Shown here piece after piece: positions 15,595 to 23,628 of a stretch of 31,066 nt of DNA. The notes under the pieces are model-generated. The model had not been told where the DNA came from, made no database searches, and worked only from the letters and a program-made list of their open reading frames with translations. The translations under genes were made by a program, and so were the position numbers. The stretch comes from 2-12-FULL-41-17 sp964562855 (lineage in GTDB: Bacteria > Patescibacteriota > Microgenomatia > Curtissbacterales > GWA2-41-24), in assembly GCA_964562855.1 (NCBI GenBank), contig CAZLVB010000008.1, positions 1 to 31,066 of the forward strand. Reading direction: 5' to 3'. The stretch's first letter is position 1, and each line of letters begins with the position of its first letter.

Positions 15595-15783
15595 ATGATT
15601 ATCAAACACAAAAATGGCCTAGTGATTGAAGTTATTCTGGTATTTTTCGCTTTGTATTTTTTTATCTTTTCAATAGTAGCAGTTTACTCGATGATCAGCT
15701 TTAGAAGCGTTTCTTACCAATACCCTACATTTGTCGCATGGGTCAAAATTTGTTGCCCGCCGAGGATTACGCCGAATCCATAA
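15595..15783 (+). CDS. Possible small single-pass membrane protein
   Basis: From ATG 15595 this gives 62 residues: a basic N terminus (IIKHKNG), a strong hydrophobic helix over about residues 9-32 (IEVILVFFALYFFIFSIVAV), then a short soluble tail. An in-frame TTG at 15583 would add four residues. It lies 20 bp after rsmI on the same strand and ends 8 bp before the convergent gpmI stop. No SD or family similarity was recognised. The clean membrane helix and placement argue for a real gene, but a chance ORF cannot be excluded. Confidence 0.4.
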   Translation: MIIKHKNGLVIEVILVFFALYFFIFSIVAVYSMISFRSVSYQYPTFVAWVKICCPPRITPNP

Positions 15784-15791
15784 TTTTTCCC

Positions 15792-17390
15792 TTACAGCAA
15801 ACTGGAGCCTGTCATTTGGGAAGGTTTGGGAATCTTTAAAATCGCCAGAATGGTTGGAGCAACATCTGCCAGCAGGCCTTGCGGCAACTGCATATTTTTG
15901 CCCTTCAGTTCTTTTGCTACAAAAATACATGGCGCAGGATTAATATTATGTTCAGTATCGACTTGGCCCGTTCTCAAATTAACAAGCTCTTCTGCGTTTC
16001 CATGGTCTGCAGTAATAATCATCGCTCCACCTATCGAAAGGACATTTTTTGCAATAATTCCTAAATAGTAATCAACTGCACTGACAGCTTCGACAGTTGA
16101 TTTAAAATTACCGGTATGTGCAACCATATCTGCATTAGCAAAATTGACAACGATAAAGTCAAAAATACGTGAATTGATTTTTTCAATAAGCTTTTTGGTA
16201 ATTTCGCCGGCAGACATTTGGGGCTTAAGGTCATACGATGCTACTTTGGGTGAATCTACCAGTATCCTATCCTCACCAGCAAATGGTGCTTCCCTGCCAC
16301 CGTTAAAAAAGTAGGTGACGTGAGCATATTTTTCTGTTTCTGCGATATGAAGTTGTCGGTTATTTCTTTCGGAAAACACTCTCGCTAGTGGCATTTGCAC
16401 TATTTCCGGTTCGTAAGCAGCAGCACTGACGGGTAGATCTTTTTCGTAGCGTGTCATAGTAACAAAGAAGAGATTTTCCGGCGGCTCCTTTCTATTGGGA
16501 ATTTGGATCTTTTCCCCGCTTGACGTTTTTTGGGATGATAATTTTTTTTGCACAAAAGCTTTGGTCAGCTGCCTTGCTCTATCCGGACGGTAATTAAAAA
16601 AAATAATCGCATCATTTTTTGAAACCGCGCCAAGAGGTATGTTAGAGGAATCAACAATGACTGTCGGTTCAAGATATTCGTCTGTTTTACCCTCGATATA
16701 GGACTTCTCTATAGCTTGCTTGACGTTTGTATCTCTTAGTTGAGACTGACCTAGAATGGCATGATAAGCTTTCAGGGTCCTTTCCCAGCGATTATCACGA
16801 TCCATCGCATAATATCTTCCGCATATTGAGGCAATTTGTCCAAAGTCATCCTTCTCGAGTTTTTCTGCGATCGTCGACAGGTAAATCTTGGCAGACGTTG
16901 GCGGACTATCTCTGCCGTCTGTAAAGACATGAATTTTTACGCGTGAGGAGGGAATATCTTCTTTTTTGAATAATCTTAAGAGTGCAAAGAGATGTCCAAC
17001 TTCGCTATGAACAGAGCCTAAGCCCACCAAACCGAGTAAGTGTACATTTGAGCCGAAAGACTGTATATGGTCGACAACTTTTAAAAAGGCCTCATCCTCG
17101 TAAAAAGAACCGTCGGCAATGGACATGTCTATTCGCAATAACTCTTGAAATACAATACGGCCTGAACCTAAATTGAGATGGCCAACTTCACTGTTGCCGA
17201 CATGACCTTCTGGCAGCCCTACAGATTGACCGGCGGTTGAAAGAAGGGTATGCGGAAATGAAAACCAAAGCGAGTTGAAATTAGTTGAAATTGCTCGAGT
17301 AATAGCGTTACCAGGGCTGTCTTGAGCTATGCCCCAGCCATCCAGAATACACAAAATTAAAGGCTTCGGCTTATTGACAATTTTTGGCAT
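15792..17390 (-). CDS. gpmI: 2,3-bisphosphoglycerate-independent phosphoglycerate mutase
   Basis: GpmI interconverts 3- and 2-phosphoglycerate using two metal ions and a phospho-serine. The 532-aa product has CILDGWG (metal-binding D17), catalytic Ser67 in GHVGNSEVGHLN, VFTDGRDSPP, GRYYAMDRDNRW, FFNYRPDRARQLT, NFANADMVAHTG and ITADHGNAEE, all characteristic. Its ATG directly abuts the enolase TGA with no gap (TGAATG). ppsA, eno and gpmI thus form one transcriptional unit for the 3-phosphoglycerate to PEP to pyruvate stretch. Confidence 0.97.
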   Translation of the reverse strand: MPKIVNKPKPLILCILDGWGIAQDSPGNAITRAISTNFNSLWFSFPHTLLSTAGQSVGLPEGHVGNSEVGHLNLGSGRIVFQELLRIDMSIADGSFYEDEAFLKVVDHIQSFGSNVHLLGLVGLGSVHSEVGHLFALLRLFKKEDIPSSRVKIHVFTDGRDSPPTSAKIYLSTIAEKLEKDDFGQIASICGRYYAMDRDNRWERTLKAYHAILGQSQLRDTNVKQAIEKSYIEGKTDEYLEPTVIVDSSNIPLGAVSKNDAIIFFNYRPDRARQLTKAFVQKKLSSQKTSSGEKIQIPNRKEPPENLFFVTMTRYEKDLPVSAAAYEPEIVQMPLARVFSERNNRQLHIAETEKYAHVTYFFNGGREAPFAGEDRILVDSPKVASYDLKPQMSAGEITKKLIEKINSRIFDFIVVNFANADMVAHTGNFKSTVEAVSAVDYYLGIIAKNVLSIGGAMIITADHGNAEELVNLRTGQVDTEHNINPAPCIFVAKELKGKNMQLPQGLLADVAPTILAILKIPKPSQMTGSSLL

Positions 17391-18644
17391 TCAGGAAAGA
17401 TCATGCTCTATTTCCAGTAGTCTATTGTACTTGGCTACTCTTTCGCCTCTTGCCGGAGCTCCAAATTTGGCATAATCAGCACCGACACCGACGGAAAAAT
17501 CGGCTATAAAATCATCATTGGTCTCACCGGATCTATGAGAAACAACCACTTTAAAATTCGCATTTCTGGCTTCTTGAATGACTTTGAGCGTTTCGGAAAT
17601 TGTGCCAGCTTGATTAGGCTTTATGATTGCCGCGTTGGCTGCCTTTTGATCACTTGTTTTTTTAAACCTTTCGAGATTGGTACAGATTAAATCGTCACCG
17701 ACAATAAGAGTTTCTGTGCCAATTTTGCCGGTTAGGTCCTGCCAACCATCCCATTCGTCTTCCGCAAGAGGGTCTTCTATTGAAAGCAGATGATATTGCT
17801 CGTTTAGCGAGATATAAAAGTCAACAAAGTCCGCTGCGGTCATGGCAACTGGTCTATCCTTTATTAAATATGAGCTACCCTTTTTAAGATGGCTTGCGGC
17901 AGCGTCGATACTTAAAAAAACATCAAGACCAATGTTGTAGCCGGCGTTTGCAGTAGCTTCTTCTAAAAGTTTGAGTGCATCCAGATTCGAATACAGTGTT
18001 GGAGCATATCCGCCTTCATCCCCAACAAGGTGTGCGGCGCTGTGTGAAATTAAAACGTCTTTGAGTGAATAGTATAGCTCAACGCCAATTTTAAGATTAG
18101 ATGAGTATGAGTTAGCTTTTGGTGGTACAACCATAAATTCCTGGAAATCCAGATTGCCGCCACCGTGTAAGCCACCGTTTAAAATATTGAACATTGGAGT
18201 TGGAATAGTAAATTCTTTGGTGCTGGCCTGACTCAGGCTGGCAATATATTGATATAGGGGCATTTTTTGTGAAACGGCACTTGCTTTGGCGACCGCTCCC
18301 GAAAGGGAAAGCAGGGTATTAGCTCCAAGTTTTGATTTGTTGTCAGTACCATCTAAAGAAGTGAGAGTTAAGTCGACAAGATTCTGATCATTTGCTTCGA
18401 TACCTATTATTTTTGGGGCAATAACCTCTACTATATTTTGAAGATTTCTTAAAACTCCCCGACCAGCATAGCGTTTGGGGTCATTATCCCTTAGTTCCAC
18501 TGCTTCGTGTTTTCCAACCGATGAACCGGAAGGAACAGAAAATACACCAACTGAAGAATCTGAAAGCTGGACAATTGTTTCAATAGTTGGAAACGCGCGG
18601 CTGTCTAAAATTTCGTGTGCAACGATCTTTTTGATTTTTGCCAT
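17391..18644 (-). CDS. eno: Enolase
   Basis: Enolase interconverts 2-phosphoglycerate and PEP. The 417-aa protein has the N-terminal EILDSRAFPTIE and SGSSVGKHEAVELRD. The Mg-binding and catalytic positions sit in LVGDEGGYAP, LLSIEDPLAEDEWDGW and TLIVGDDLICTN, with the active lysine in AAIIKPNQAGT and the C-terminal VVSHRSGETNDDFIAD. It begins 2 bp after the ppsA stop and its TGA touches the gpmI ATG. The tail is slightly shorter than the usual 430 residues but no motif is missing. Confidence 0.98.
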   Translation of the reverse strand: MAKIKKIVAHEILDSRAFPTIETIVQLSDSSVGVFSVPSGSSVGKHEAVELRDNDPKRYAGRGVLRNLQNIVEVIAPKIIGIEANDQNLVDLTLTSLDGTDNKSKLGANTLLSLSGAVAKASAVSQKMPLYQYIASLSQASTKEFTIPTPMFNILNGGLHGGGNLDFQEFMVVPPKANSYSSNLKIGVELYYSLKDVLISHSAAHLVGDEGGYAPTLYSNLDALKLLEEATANAGYNIGLDVFLSIDAAASHLKKGSSYLIKDRPVAMTAADFVDFYISLNEQYHLLSIEDPLAEDEWDGWQDLTGKIGTETLIVGDDLICTNLERFKKTSDQKAANAAIIKPNQAGTISETLKVIQEARNANFKVVVSHRSGETNDDFIADFSVGVGADYAKFGAPARGERVAKYNRLLEIEHDLS

Positions 18645-18646
18645 TT

Positions 18647-20908
18647 TTAATTAACTTGTTGATCTGTCAGCTTCTTTTCCGCGTTAAATACCAGCCGACG
18701 TGTAGCATCAATTGCGTCCGGATTAACCGAAATCGAGGTAACCCCCCATGAGACTAGTTTTGCACTTAAATCCGGGTAGATAGAAGGCCCCTGCCCACAA
18801 ATTGAAGAGGTTATATGATTTTTGGTGGCTACTTTAATCGCTTTTTCCAGCATCCATAAAACCGCAGGATCAAGCTCTGTGAATTCTTGAGCGACTTCTT
18901 GGTTGTCTCTGTCAGTCCCCAGGGTGAGCATGGTTAAATCATTTGACCCTATCGAAATACCATCGATGCCGCAGGCGATAAAATCCTCAAGCAAAATTAC
19001 ATTTGCGGGAATTTCCACCATCATCCAAAATTTAAAATCACCATCTTTGAATAAGCCTATTTCTTCAACTATTTTCCTAACAATTTTTAATTCCGAAACG
19101 TTCCTGACAAAAGGTATCATCAGGTGGATGTTTGGATATTTTCTCCTTGCCGCCAGAATTGCTGCAAGTTCTAGCTTGAATGTGTCCGGATCCTTTACGT
19201 AGCGGAAGGCGCCCCGATAACCTAGCATAGGATTTGCTTCTTCTGGCTCAAATTTATCACCACCTTTAAGGTTTTTGTACTCGTTGGACTTAAAGTCGCT
19301 GGCTCTGTAGATTACCGGACGCTTATCAAATGCTTTGCCGAATTTACTCAGATCGCCGGCAAGACGATCTATAAATTCCTTTTGGCGCTTTTGTTCTAAA
19401 AAAAGTTTCGGATGAGTGCCAATTGACGCTAGCATAAATTCGGCACGTAAAAGTCCTACACCGTCAACATTTTTTGACGCAACCTCTGCGGCTAGTTCGG
19501 GTTCTGCTAAGTTGACGTACAGTTTAGTCGCTGTTTTAATGTGCCCTTCTTTTTCATGCCCTGTATGTTCTACTTTCTTTCGGCTTTGCGCTACTTGACC
19601 TTTAAAGACTAGTCCCTTTTGGCCGTCGACAGTGACTACCATGCCATTTTTGAGCTTTTTGGTTGCATTGCCACAACCTACGACGCAGGCAATGCCTAAT
19701 TCTCTTGAAACAATTGCGGCATGAGATGTCCGGCCGCCACGATCCGTAACTATGGCGGTAGCCTTCCTCATTGCCGGAACATAGTCCGGGTTAGTCATTT
19801 CAGTTACTAAGACATCACCTTTTTTGACCTTGAATAACTCTTTAGGACTTTTAATAATAACGACGGTGCCTGTTGCGATAGCCGGAGAGGCGGCTGCGCC
19901 TTGGAGAATTGGTTTCATGCGTGTCTCTCCAAGAAGTGAATTTTCCCGAGGCTTCTTTTTTAATGTGGTGATCGGCCTGGTTTGAACAATGTAGATTTTG
20001 CCGTCTTGTATAGCCCATTCAATATCTTGTGGGAAATAGTAATGGTTTTCTATTTTTACGCCCAACTTTGCCAGCTCTATGATTTGCTCGTCGGCAATTT
20101 TTTGAACATCCCTGTAGGGTTTAGCGATTTTAATGAGTTTATTGCCATCTTTAGCTTTTACTAACTGTTTGTCCTGCGAAACTATATTTTTTTGTAAAAT
20201 TGTGAACTTCTTCTTGTCTACCTCATAGTGGTCGGGAGTCAACTGACCGCTTACAATCAGCTCTCCAAGACCGAAAACTGCCTCGATTGTTATTTTGTCT
20301 TTTTCGAATGAAACCGGGTCCTGAGTGAACATAACTCCCGAAACTTCTGACTGGATCATTTTCTGGACAGGAATTGCAATACCTACCTTAAAGTGGTCGA
20401 ATTTTTGTTGACTTCTATAAAAGATGGCCCTCGCTTCAAACAGTGAAGCCCATGTTGAAAGAATCGCCTGAATTAGATTTTTTTCGCCTGAAACATTTAA
20501 AAAGGTTGATTGTTGTCCCGCGAAAGATGCTTCCGGCAGGTCTTCCGCTGTAGCAGACGATCTGACTGCCACGTACATATTTCTGTCCAAAACCAGTTTT
20601 TTATAATGTTTGGCTATGTTTAGAGCCAACGATTTTTTAATGTTGATTTTTTTGATTTCCGACTGGCAATCGGAGGCTTTTTTGGCAAGCGATACCGGAT
20701 CGTTTACGTCGAGACCGTAAAGAATACCCCTAATTCGATCCTGGGCTCCCGAACTCTTAAGGGAGTCAAAATATACTTGTGAGGTTACTATAAATCCGTT
20801 AGGAACTGGAATGTCGTTTGTGTAAAGTTCACCAAGATTTGCTCCTTTGCCGCCTACAAGATTGACGTCATTTTTGTCGACCTGTTGAAACCATAAAATA
20901 TCCTGCAT
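18647..20908 (-). CDS. ppsA: Phosphoenolpyruvate synthase
   Basis: PEP synthase interconverts pyruvate, ATP and water with PEP, AMP and phosphate. The 753-aa protein has the ATP-grasp N domain (GGKGANLGELY near 19-29, RSSATAEDLPEASFAGQQ near 116-133) and the swivelling phospho-histidine domain with H396 in GGRTSHAAIVSRELG. The TIM-barrel PEP-binding domain shows GVGLLRAEF, NPMLGYRG, MVEIPANV, SIGSNDLTML and the catalytic-Cys region SICGQGPS. No pyruvate kinase is in this cluster, so PpsA may serve as the PEP/pyruvate step in either direction; that is inference. A GC-rich hairpin occupies its leader. Confidence 0.96.
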   Translation of the reverse strand: MQDILWFQQVDKNDVNLVGGKGANLGELYTNDIPVPNGFIVTSQVYFDSLKSSGAQDRIRGILYGLDVNDPVSLAKKASDCQSEIKKINIKKSLALNIAKHYKKLVLDRNMYVAVRSSATAEDLPEASFAGQQSTFLNVSGEKNLIQAILSTWASLFEARAIFYRSQQKFDHFKVGIAIPVQKMIQSEVSGVMFTQDPVSFEKDKITIEAVFGLGELIVSGQLTPDHYEVDKKKFTILQKNIVSQDKQLVKAKDGNKLIKIAKPYRDVQKIADEQIIELAKLGVKIENHYYFPQDIEWAIQDGKIYIVQTRPITTLKKKPRENSLLGETRMKPILQGAAASPAIATGTVVIIKSPKELFKVKKGDVLVTEMTNPDYVPAMRKATAIVTDRGGRTSHAAIVSRELGIACVVGCGNATKKLKNGMVVTVDGQKGLVFKGQVAQSRKKVEHTGHEKEGHIKTATKLYVNLAEPELAAEVASKNVDGVGLLRAEFMLASIGTHPKLFLEQKRQKEFIDRLAGDLSKFGKAFDKRPVIYRASDFKSNEYKNLKGGDKFEPEEANPMLGYRGAFRYVKDPDTFKLELAAILAARRKYPNIHLMIPFVRNVSELKIVRKIVEEIGLFKDGDFKFWMMVEIPANVILLEDFIACGIDGISIGSNDLTMLTLGTDRDNQEVAQEFTELDPAVLWMLEKAIKVATKNHITSSICGQGPSIYPDLSAKLVSWGVTSISVNPDAIDATRRLVFNAEKKLTDQQVN

Positions 20909-20922
20909 AGATATTCATATTT

Positions 20923-20944
20923 ACCTGCCGCTCTTTGGGCAGGT
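20923..20944. promoter_or_regulatory. Hairpin in the holA-ppsA gap
   Basis: ACCTGCC (20923-20929) and GGCAGGT (20938-20944) form a perfect 7-bp stem with an 8-nt loop, 15-36 nt upstream of the ppsA ATG. On the minus strand it is followed by AAATATG rather than a T-tract, so it is not a convincing terminator. It could stabilise or insulate the ppsA-eno-gpmI mRNA end. Confidence 0.4.
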
Positions 20945-20964
20945 TACATTTTAATTGTATCATT

Positions 20965-21669
20965 TTACCGCAGCATGGACGGTTTTAAATATTTGAGAAG
21001 CAAAATGGGAATCAATTCTTTTTCTCTCAAACCGGTTTGGCCTGATTTGATAATGAAATCCAGTTTAACTATGCCGTGGAACATTGATCTGAGAGTATCA
21101 GTCGGAAAAAATGCGGCCTGCTTTTCAATTTTGTCCCACTGCCAGCCATGAATGGGTCTTCCAATTATTTTCTGTGCCTGATCGATTGGAACATTCTCTT
21201 TCACAAGAATCATCAGAAGTGTTCTTGTAGCCACGTGCCAGAGCAATTTTGTTTCATTCGGATCTTCCAGCTTTTCGAAATAAGACAATACTCTTTTGGA
21301 GCCCGGCGAAAGTGAATCCAAAAATGTAAACAGAAAAGTTTTAGACTTAAAATTTTCTATTTGAGATATTTTTTCAAATTTTGCGATTTGCGCTGGACTA
21401 AGCTGTACATGTTCCCAAAAGAAAACGTGCAAATCCCTATCTATATTTTGAACATTGGCAGATTTAATCTTGCCAGAGGATATAAAGTTTTCACAAATTA
21501 GGATTTTTTGCTCAGAAAAGATATCAAGATTTGTGGCTGCGCTTTCAAAATCCTGGATGGTATTTTTCCCCGCCAACTTAATTTTAGTGGCACCTCCATA
21601 TTTTTCCGTCAGTTTCAAGAGAGAATTGTACGAGGCAAGCGTATCTTCGCCATGGAGTATGTAGATCAT
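20965..21669 (-). CDS. holA: DNA polymerase III delta subunit-like protein, shortened
   Basis: HolA (delta) opens the sliding clamp within the clamp loader. This 234-aa protein begins MIYILHGEDTLASYNSLLKL, like delta subunits, and ends with the typical helical collar stretch MFHGIVKLDFIIKSGQTG followed by LLLKYLKP. The middle is divergent and about 100 residues shorter than E. coli delta, with no Walker A motif (as expected for delta). Its ATG overlaps the stop of the EF-like gene in an ATGA junction, indicating coupling. The assignment rests on fold-level similarity at both ends. Confidence 0.65.
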   Translation of the reverse strand: MIYILHGEDTLASYNSLLKLTEKYGGATKIKLAGKNTIQDFESAATNLDIFSEQKILICENFISSGKIKSANVQNIDRDLHVFFWEHVQLSPAQIAKFEKISQIENFKSKTFLFTFLDSLSPGSKRVLSYFEKLEDPNETKLLWHVATRTLLMILVKENVPIDQAQKIIGRPIHGWQWDKIEKQAAFFPTDTLRSMFHGIVKLDFIIKSGQTGLREKELIPILLLKYLKPSMLR

Positions 21670-21923
21670 GAAACTTTGTATATTTGTGTTCTTGGTTTAA
21701 CAGGCTTTTTGACCTTAAGCCCGAATTCGTCACCTTTTTTGGCGATTTCAATTTCTGCGTGCTCAATCTGCAGTGACTCAACTTTCTGGGTAAATTCAGA
21801 TCCGTCCGGGTTTACAAGCTTAATTTCATCGCCCACCTTTAGGTCGCCACTTTGCAGCTTAACCACAGCTACACTGATTTTGTCGTAAAAATGTGTTACG
21901 TCCCCGATTTTTTTGTCCGAGAT
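21666..21923 (-). CDS. EF-Tu domain 2-like (translation elongation factor-like) small protein, apparent ATC start
   Basis: This is a stand-alone beta-barrel like domain 2 of translational GTPases. Visible motifs are VKLQSGDLKVGDEIKLV, FTQKVESLQIEH and KKGDEFGLKVKKPVKP. The conventional start (GTG 21866, 66 aa) removes the first strand. The frame stays open upstream and encodes SDKKIGDVTHFYDKISVAV, the N terminus expected from relatives, directly after an ATC codon at 21923-21921. A perfect AGGAGGTG (21938-21931), inside the end of xseB, ends 7 nt before that ATC. No ATG, GTG or TTG lies in the right place; an ATT at 21929 is too close to the SD. I therefore place the start at ATC, giving 85 aa. 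Role unknown. Confidence 0.7.
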   Translation of the reverse strand: MSDKKIGDVTHFYDKISVAVVKLQSGDLKVGDEIKLVNPDGSEFTQKVESLQIEHAEIEIAKKGDEFGLKVKKPVKPRTQIYKVS

Positions 21924-21924
21924 G

Positions 21925-22140
21925 TTAATTCACCTCCTCTTTGGAACCAGTTTCTTCTTTAAGTATATTGCCAATTTTAGCATTGGCTTCTGTCAGCTTG
22001 TCTTTACATAACTTATGCAGTTTGACACCCTCTTCTAGGAGTTTCAGTCCTTCTTCTAGATCTAAATTCGGATCTTGAAGGTCTTGTACGATTTCTTCAA
22101 GTCGCCTTAGGGCTTTTGTGAAATTAAGGTCTTTTGCCAT
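21925..22140 (-). CDS. xseB: Exodeoxyribonuclease VII small subunit
   Basis: XseB assembles in multiple copies on the coiled coil of XseA to form exonuclease VII, which degrades single-stranded DNA to oligonucleotides. The 71-aa protein shows the family pattern FTKALRRLEEIVQDLQDPNLDLEE, GLKLLEEGVKLHKLCKDKL, with two amphipathic helices. It overlaps xseA by 34 bp, and its last codons (EEVN) contain the SD of the next gene. Length and context are standard. Confidence 0.95.
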   Translation of the reverse strand: MAKDLNFTKALRRLEEIVQDLQDPNLDLEEGLKLLEEGVKLHKLCKDKLTEANAKIGNILKEETGSKEEVN

Positions 22141-23405
22141 TTCTGCACGTCTTTTTGCTTTGTGACTACTTTTGAAAGTATTTGTCCTTTTTTCAATTTT
22201 ACCCTAATAGTTTCGCCGACAACAGTAGAGTCGGCATTTTTGATGATTCTTCCGTTTGGACCAAATGTTATTGAATAGCCTCTGGACAGGGTATTTTCCG
22301 GTGACAGTAAAATTAAAGATCTCCCAAGATTTTGGAGATTTTTCGCCATATCAAATTGAATAACTTTTATTTCTCTTTTGATGCTCGCAAAAAGATTTGT
22401 TATTTTTGTCTGGGCGTCGCCGGTTAGTTGTTTTGTTACCTGCCTGAGGACCAGATTGGCGCTTGCTACTCTATGTGGCAGCTCTTTAAATTTTTCTTTT
22501 GCAAAAATTAAGTTTTGAAAAATACCGTCCAGTCTCTGGTGATGAGTTGAAAAAAGATAATTTGCGTAAGATGTTAATTTGTCTTCTGTGTGATCCAGCT
22601 TTTCCAGGAGAACTCTGTAATGATAGGTCAGGATATTGGCAGCATCGGTTGGTGTGGAGGCTTTGGCGTCTGCGACGAGTTCCGCCAGGGTTATGTTGAT
22701 TTCGTGACCGATGGCAACAACCGTTGGAGTTTGAAGAGAAAAGATGCATCTTGCTAACTGCTCGTTATTAAACACCTCAAGCAAGGTTTCTTCTTGGCCG
22801 CCGCCTCTTGTTATGGCAATTACGTCAAATTGAAGTTTGTCCACCTTTTTTAATGTTGCTAAAAGTTCGCTGACCGCTCTTTTCCCTTCAACGCGGACGT
22901 CAAACGTTGTCAGATCCAGTATGGGAAATTTCTCGTCCGTGTGTTTTTTAAAATCATTCCAAGCAGCTGACCCACGCGAGGCTACCAGACAGATTTTTTT
23001 TGGATAGTCGGGAAGGGGTTTTTTGTTTTTTTCATCAAAAAGGCCTTCAGATTTAAGCCTCGTGTAAAGTTCTTCGAACTGCTTTTGCATGACACCGTCG
23101 CCCACCTCCGTGATGGTGAAGACGCGCATTTTGTATTCTGTGTTCCTAAAAAGAGTGAGGCGACCAAAAATTAAAACCCTTTTTCCGATTAGTTCTTCGC
23201 CAAGTACAAGAGTATTTGGGTCAAAATAGCACTGGAGATTGGCGAGGTCGTCTTTCAGGGTAAAAAAGGAGTTATACCACTTTTGGTGCCTTTGATATGA
23301 CGCTATTTCCCCCTCTACCCAAAACGTTAAATACTCCAAAGACTCCTTGGCTATAGAGTTGACTTCGGCTATAGTGTAAACATTTTTACCTTCAATTATT
23401 CTCAT
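22107..23405 (-). CDS. xseA: Exodeoxyribonuclease VII large subunit
   Basis: XseA is the catalytic subunit of exonuclease VII. The 432-aa product has the N-terminal OB-fold (YTIAEVNSIAKESLE, FWVEGEIASYQRH, CYFD) and the nuclease domain with ICLVASRGSAAWNDF, VIAITRGGGQEETLLEVFNNEQLAR, PTVVAIGHEIN and the conserved KASTPTDAAN. A long helical region (about 270-375) binds XseB, and the C-terminal segment has LSRGYSIT. It is first in a minus-strand unit running through xseB, the EF-like gene and holA, probably on to ppsA-eno-gpmI. Confidence 0.96.
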   Translation of the reverse strand: MRIIEGKNVYTIAEVNSIAKESLEYLTFWVEGEIASYQRHQKWYNSFFTLKDDLANLQCYFDPNTLVLGEELIGKRVLIFGRLTLFRNTEYKMRVFTITEVGDGVMQKQFEELYTRLKSEGLFDEKNKKPLPDYPKKICLVASRGSAAWNDFKKHTDEKFPILDLTTFDVRVEGKRAVSELLATLKKVDKLQFDVIAITRGGGQEETLLEVFNNEQLARCIFSLQTPTVVAIGHEINITLAELVADAKASTPTDAANILTYHYRVLLEKLDHTEDKLTSYANYLFSTHHQRLDGIFQNLIFAKEKFKELPHRVASANLVLRQVTKQLTGDAQTKITNLFASIKREIKVIQFDMAKNLQNLGRSLILLSPENTLSRGYSITFGPNGRIIKNADSTVVGETIRVKLKKGQILSKVVTKQKDVQKWQKTLISQKP

Positions 23406-23496
23406 TTATCTAAGTTTGTGTCTTTTGTTGTTTTTATAGTCAATCTATTAATCAGAGGTTTCAAAAATTATATCACTTTAGCTTTAATTTGGGGGA

Positions 23497-23525
23497 TTGA
23501 CAGACTTTTCTCTAAGTTGTATAAA
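23497..23525 (+). promoter_or_regulatory. Near-consensus promoter of a candidate sRNA
   Basis: TTGACA (23497-23502) and TATAAA (23520-23525) are exactly 17 bp apart, the best sigma70-type match in the window. The predicted start is about 23532. No credible plus-strand protein gene follows before the terminator at 23557-23588. Confidence 0.65.
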
Positions 23526-23531
23526 TATCCA

Positions 23532-23588
23532 TGCTTATCGCAAGATAGGCAACTTGAAAGGGCTTCTCGCAAGAGAGGCCTTTTCTTT
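23532..23588 (+). ncRNA. Candidate small RNA with two GCAA-tetraloop hairpins
   Basis: Downstream of the promoter, hairpin 1 (23532-23539 with 23544-23551; 8 bp including one G-U, GCAA loop) begins at the predicted +1. After a 5-nt linker, hairpin 2 (23557-23568 with 23573-23584; 12 bp including two G-U, again a GCAA loop) is followed by TTTTCTTT, forming an intrinsic terminator. The predicted RNA is about 57 nt and mostly paired. It lies between xseA and the hypothetical 23629-24300 gene, both on the other strand. I know no matching RNA family; expression is inferred from signals only. Confidence 0.55.
23557..23588 (+). terminator. Intrinsic terminator ending the candidate sRNA
   Basis: A 12-bp stem with a GCAA tetraloop is followed by a T-rich tract on the plus strand. 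On the minus strand the hairpin is followed by CAAGTTG, so it mainly terminates plus-strand transcription. Confidence 0.65.
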
Positions 23589-23628
23589 AGGCCCGCAGCG
23601 AAGCGAGGACCTCAGGCTTTGCTTATAT

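Noticed and set aside
20923..20944. Hairpin before ppsA as an intrinsic terminator separating holA from ppsA
   Set aside because: No T-tract follows on the minus strand, so termination is unlikely.
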